The position numbers and the translations under genes are program-made. 8,345 bases of DNA, taken from positions 1 to 8,345 of the forward strand of contig CAYFUW010000084.1 of assembly GCA_964346495.1 (NCBI GenBank). Direction: 5' to 3'. Position 1 is the first letter of the stretch. Each line of letters opens with the position of its first letter. This stretch comes from JBGZFC01 sp964346495 (GTDB taxonomy: Bacteria; Bacteroidota; Bacteroidia; Bacteroidales; Dysgonomonadaceae). The notes under the pieces were generated by a model. The model had not been told where the DNA came from, did no database searches, and worked only from the letters and a program-made list of their open reading frames with translations. Shown here piece after piece: positions 6,999 to 8,345 of the stretch.

Positions 6999-8084
6999 AT
7001 GCGTCACCCAGAAAATGATCCGAAATATACAGGTTTAGCCGTAAATAAAGGAGTTGCTCAACCACCAAGCGTAAATCCGTATCTGAAAAAAAAATCAACC
7101 CGCACTTTACATCCGGTAGATGTGTATGTAGATGGAGTGCTATCCGGAGACCTTGCGCTTTTAAGTCAGGCAGTTACATTGGTTGAGAGTTCAAATCCGA
7201 AACATCAGGAAAAGGCTCAGGCTATTATTGAAAAGTGCTTGCCATATTCGGGTAAATCTATACGTGTCGGCATTACGGGCGTTCCGGGTGCAGGGAAAAG
7301 TACTTCGATAGACTCTTTTGGCGTGCATTTAGTAGAAAAAGGGCATAAGTTGGCAGTATTAGCGATTGACCCTTCGAGCGAATTATCCAAAGGTAGTATT
7401 CTGGGAGATAAAACTCGTATGGAGAAACTTTCGGTTGAAAAGGATGCGTTTATTCGTCCTTCGCCTTCGGCAGGATCGTTGGGTGGAGTTGCACGTAAAA
7501 CTCGTGAAAGCATTATTTTGTGTGAAGCAGCAGGTTTCGATTACGTTTTTGTTGAAACTGTTGGGGTTGGACAATCTGAAATTGCCGTGCATTCGATGGT
7601 CGATTTTTTCTTGCTTATCCAGCTTGCTGGAACGGGCGACGAATTGCAGGGTATCAAGCGCGGAATTATGGAGATGGCTGATGGAATTGTAATAAATAAA
7701 GCCGATGGCGATAATATCGATAAAGCTAAGTTGGCTCAACGTCACTTTGCAAATGCGCTGCATCTGTTCCCACTTCCTGAGTCGGGTTGGAGGCCAGAAG
7801 TGTTGACATATTCCGGTTATTACAGTTTGGGAATTGCAGAAGTGTGGGATATGGTTCATCGTTATATCGATTTCGTGAAAGAGAACGGTTATTTCGACAA
7901 AAAACGTAACGAACAATCTAAATATTGGATGTACGAGACTATCAACGAGCGACTTAAAAGTGACTTTTACAATAATGAGACTAATGCAGCAATGATGAAA
8001 GTGCTCGAAAATGAGGTGATTTCGAGACAAAAAAGTCCTTTTGTTGCTGCAAAAGAGATTTTGGATAGCTACTGTTCCAGATAA
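6999..8084 (+). CDS. meaB: MeaB (ArgK-type) G3E GTPase, chaperone of methylmalonyl-CoA mutase
   Basis: The 361-residue protein is a full-length member of the MeaB/ArgK branch of the G3E P-loop GTPases. Visible motifs are the Walker A GVPGAGKS (94-101), AIDPSS (122-127) with Asp124, the ETVGVGQSE switch and G3 region (186-194) and the guanine-specificity motif NKAD (233-236). The basic N-terminal stretch (residues 1-45) precedes the usual helix YVDGVLSGD. MeaB loads and protects adenosylcobalamin in methylmalonyl-CoA mutase using GTP, and in Bacteroidota this enzyme sits in the succinate to propionate route. It acts in the cytoplasm. Older annotations call such proteins LAO/AO transport ATPase, which is misleading. 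The mutase genes are not in the window. No Shine-Dalgarno sequence precedes the ATG at 6999 (leader ...CAGTAAAAAC). It is separated from the upstream gene by a terminator and its own promoter candidate, so it is probably transcribed alone. Confidence 0.95.
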   Translation: MRHPENDPKYTGLAVNKGVAQPPSVNPYLKKKSTRTLHPVDVYVDGVLSGDLALLSQAVTLVESSNPKHQEKAQAIIEKCLPYSGKSIRVGITGVPGAGKSTSIDSFGVHLVEKGHKLAVLAIDPSSELSKGSILGDKTRMEKLSVEKDAFIRPSPSAGSLGGVARKTRESIILCEAAGFDYVFVETVGVGQSEIAVHSMVDFFLLIQLAGTGDELQGIKRGIMEMADGIVINKADGDNIDKAKLAQRHFANALHLFPLPESGWRPEVLTYSGYYSLGIAEVWDMVHRYIDFVKENGYFDKKRNEQSKYWMYETINERLKSDFYNNETNAAMMKVLENEVISRQKSPFVAAKEILDSYCSR

Positions 8085-8125
8085 AAAATTATGAATATCC
8101 ACATAAATACTTTAGTCAAATAATA

Positions 8126-8281
8126 ACCACATAGACACATAGTTTTTATGCAAAGAAGTAAAATAGCTATACAATAGTCATAGTAGCATAGCAACTATGT
8201 GTAAAAAACAATTTTTTCTATGTAACACTTGTATCGATATTTCTTTTTCGATAAACTATGTTTTCTATGTGTCTATGTGGT
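8126..8281. repeat. Non-coding inverted-repeat element (MITE-like or palindromic intergenic repeat)
   Basis: ACCACATAGACACATAG (8126-8142) is the perfect reverse complement of 8265-8281, giving a 156-bp unit with 17-bp terminal inverted repeats. The interior adds further CATAG copies on the left side (8179-8183, 8187-8191) and CTATG copies on the right side (8195, 8218, 8256). A small central hairpin, CATAG-CAA-CTATG, lies at 8187-8199. There is no coding capacity and no transposase. I saw no clear target-site duplication. It could be a small non-autonomous element or a strong RNA hairpin downstream of meaB. Confidence 0.65.
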
Positions 8282-8301
8282 ATTGAAAAGAATTGTTCTG
8301 T

Positions 8302-8338
8302 TTAATAAATGGGATGTAGATATGCGGTCATTTATTAA
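8302..8338. terminator. 10-bp hairpin at the right edge, possible terminator
   Basis: TTAATAAATG (8302-8311) pairs perfectly with CATTTATTAA (8329-8338) around a 17-nt loop. A short T run (8342-8345) begins four bases later and is cut by the window end. It could terminate meaB transcription or that of a gene beyond the edge, but the stem is very AT-rich. Between the meaB stop and this point there is no gene, only the inverted-repeat element. Confidence 0.35.
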
Positions 8339-8345
8339 TAATTTT

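Noticed and set aside
6999..8084. Annotation of the third gene as an arginine/ornithine transport ATPase (ArgK)
   Set aside because: The motifs are those of the MeaB/ArgK GTPase family, with NKAD guanine specificity. The transport assignment is historical, and the mutase-chaperone role is the better supported one.
7383..8102. 239-codon open frame on the minus strand
   Set aside because: It is antisense to meaB, whose motifs are all intact. The translation has no family resemblance and no start-site context.
8232..8253. Hairpin TATCGA...TCGATA inside the right-end element
   Set aside because: A 6-bp stem with a 10-nt loop and no T tract is not separable from chance in this AT-rich DNA; it is treated as part of the larger element.

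Overview
The window looks like chromosomal DNA from a member of the Bacteroidota, probably order Bacteroidales. It is AT-rich. None of the three gene starts has a Shine-Dalgarno sequence; all have A-rich leaders. Two intergenic regions carry the Bacteroidota -7 promoter element TAnnTTTG. The proteins (a ~1,970-residue alpha-2-macroglobulin, a DUF1573 protein and a MeaB GTPase) are of Bacteroidota type. No species can be named from the sequence alone.

Layout from left to right. Positions 1-220 hold the distal (trailer) end of a CRISPR array running on the + strand, with two near-identical 30-bp repeats, a clearly decayed third and a very decayed fourth. No cas gene lies in the window, and the rest of the array and the leader must be to the left. 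Positions 221-411 are non-coding: a second copy of a small palindrome that also occurs in the last putative spacer, a 7-bp tandem repeat, and a weak promoter candidate. Positions 412-6330 encode a secreted alpha-2-macroglobulin-like protein that appears to lack the thioester. A short spacer with a -7 box leads to a small secreted DUF1573 protein (6429-6818), closed by a strong hairpin terminator. A second -7 box, inside a long palindrome, precedes meaB (6999-8084), the GTPase chaperone of B12-dependent methylmalonyl-CoA mutase. The right edge (8085-8345) has no gene. It holds an approximately 156-bp element bounded by a perfect 17-bp inverted repeat, then a 10-bp hairpin.

All three genes point right. 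The first two are both predicted exported proteins and could be partly co-transcribed, although the second has its own promoter candidate. The terminator and separate promoter make meaB an independent unit, and it has no obvious functional link to its neighbours. I see no complete undescribed system here. The points most worth a second look are the graded decay of the CRISPR trailer, the thioester-less macroglobulin with a SusC-like motif in its bait-position linker and a composition change at the same place, and the meaB promoter embedded in a hairpin.
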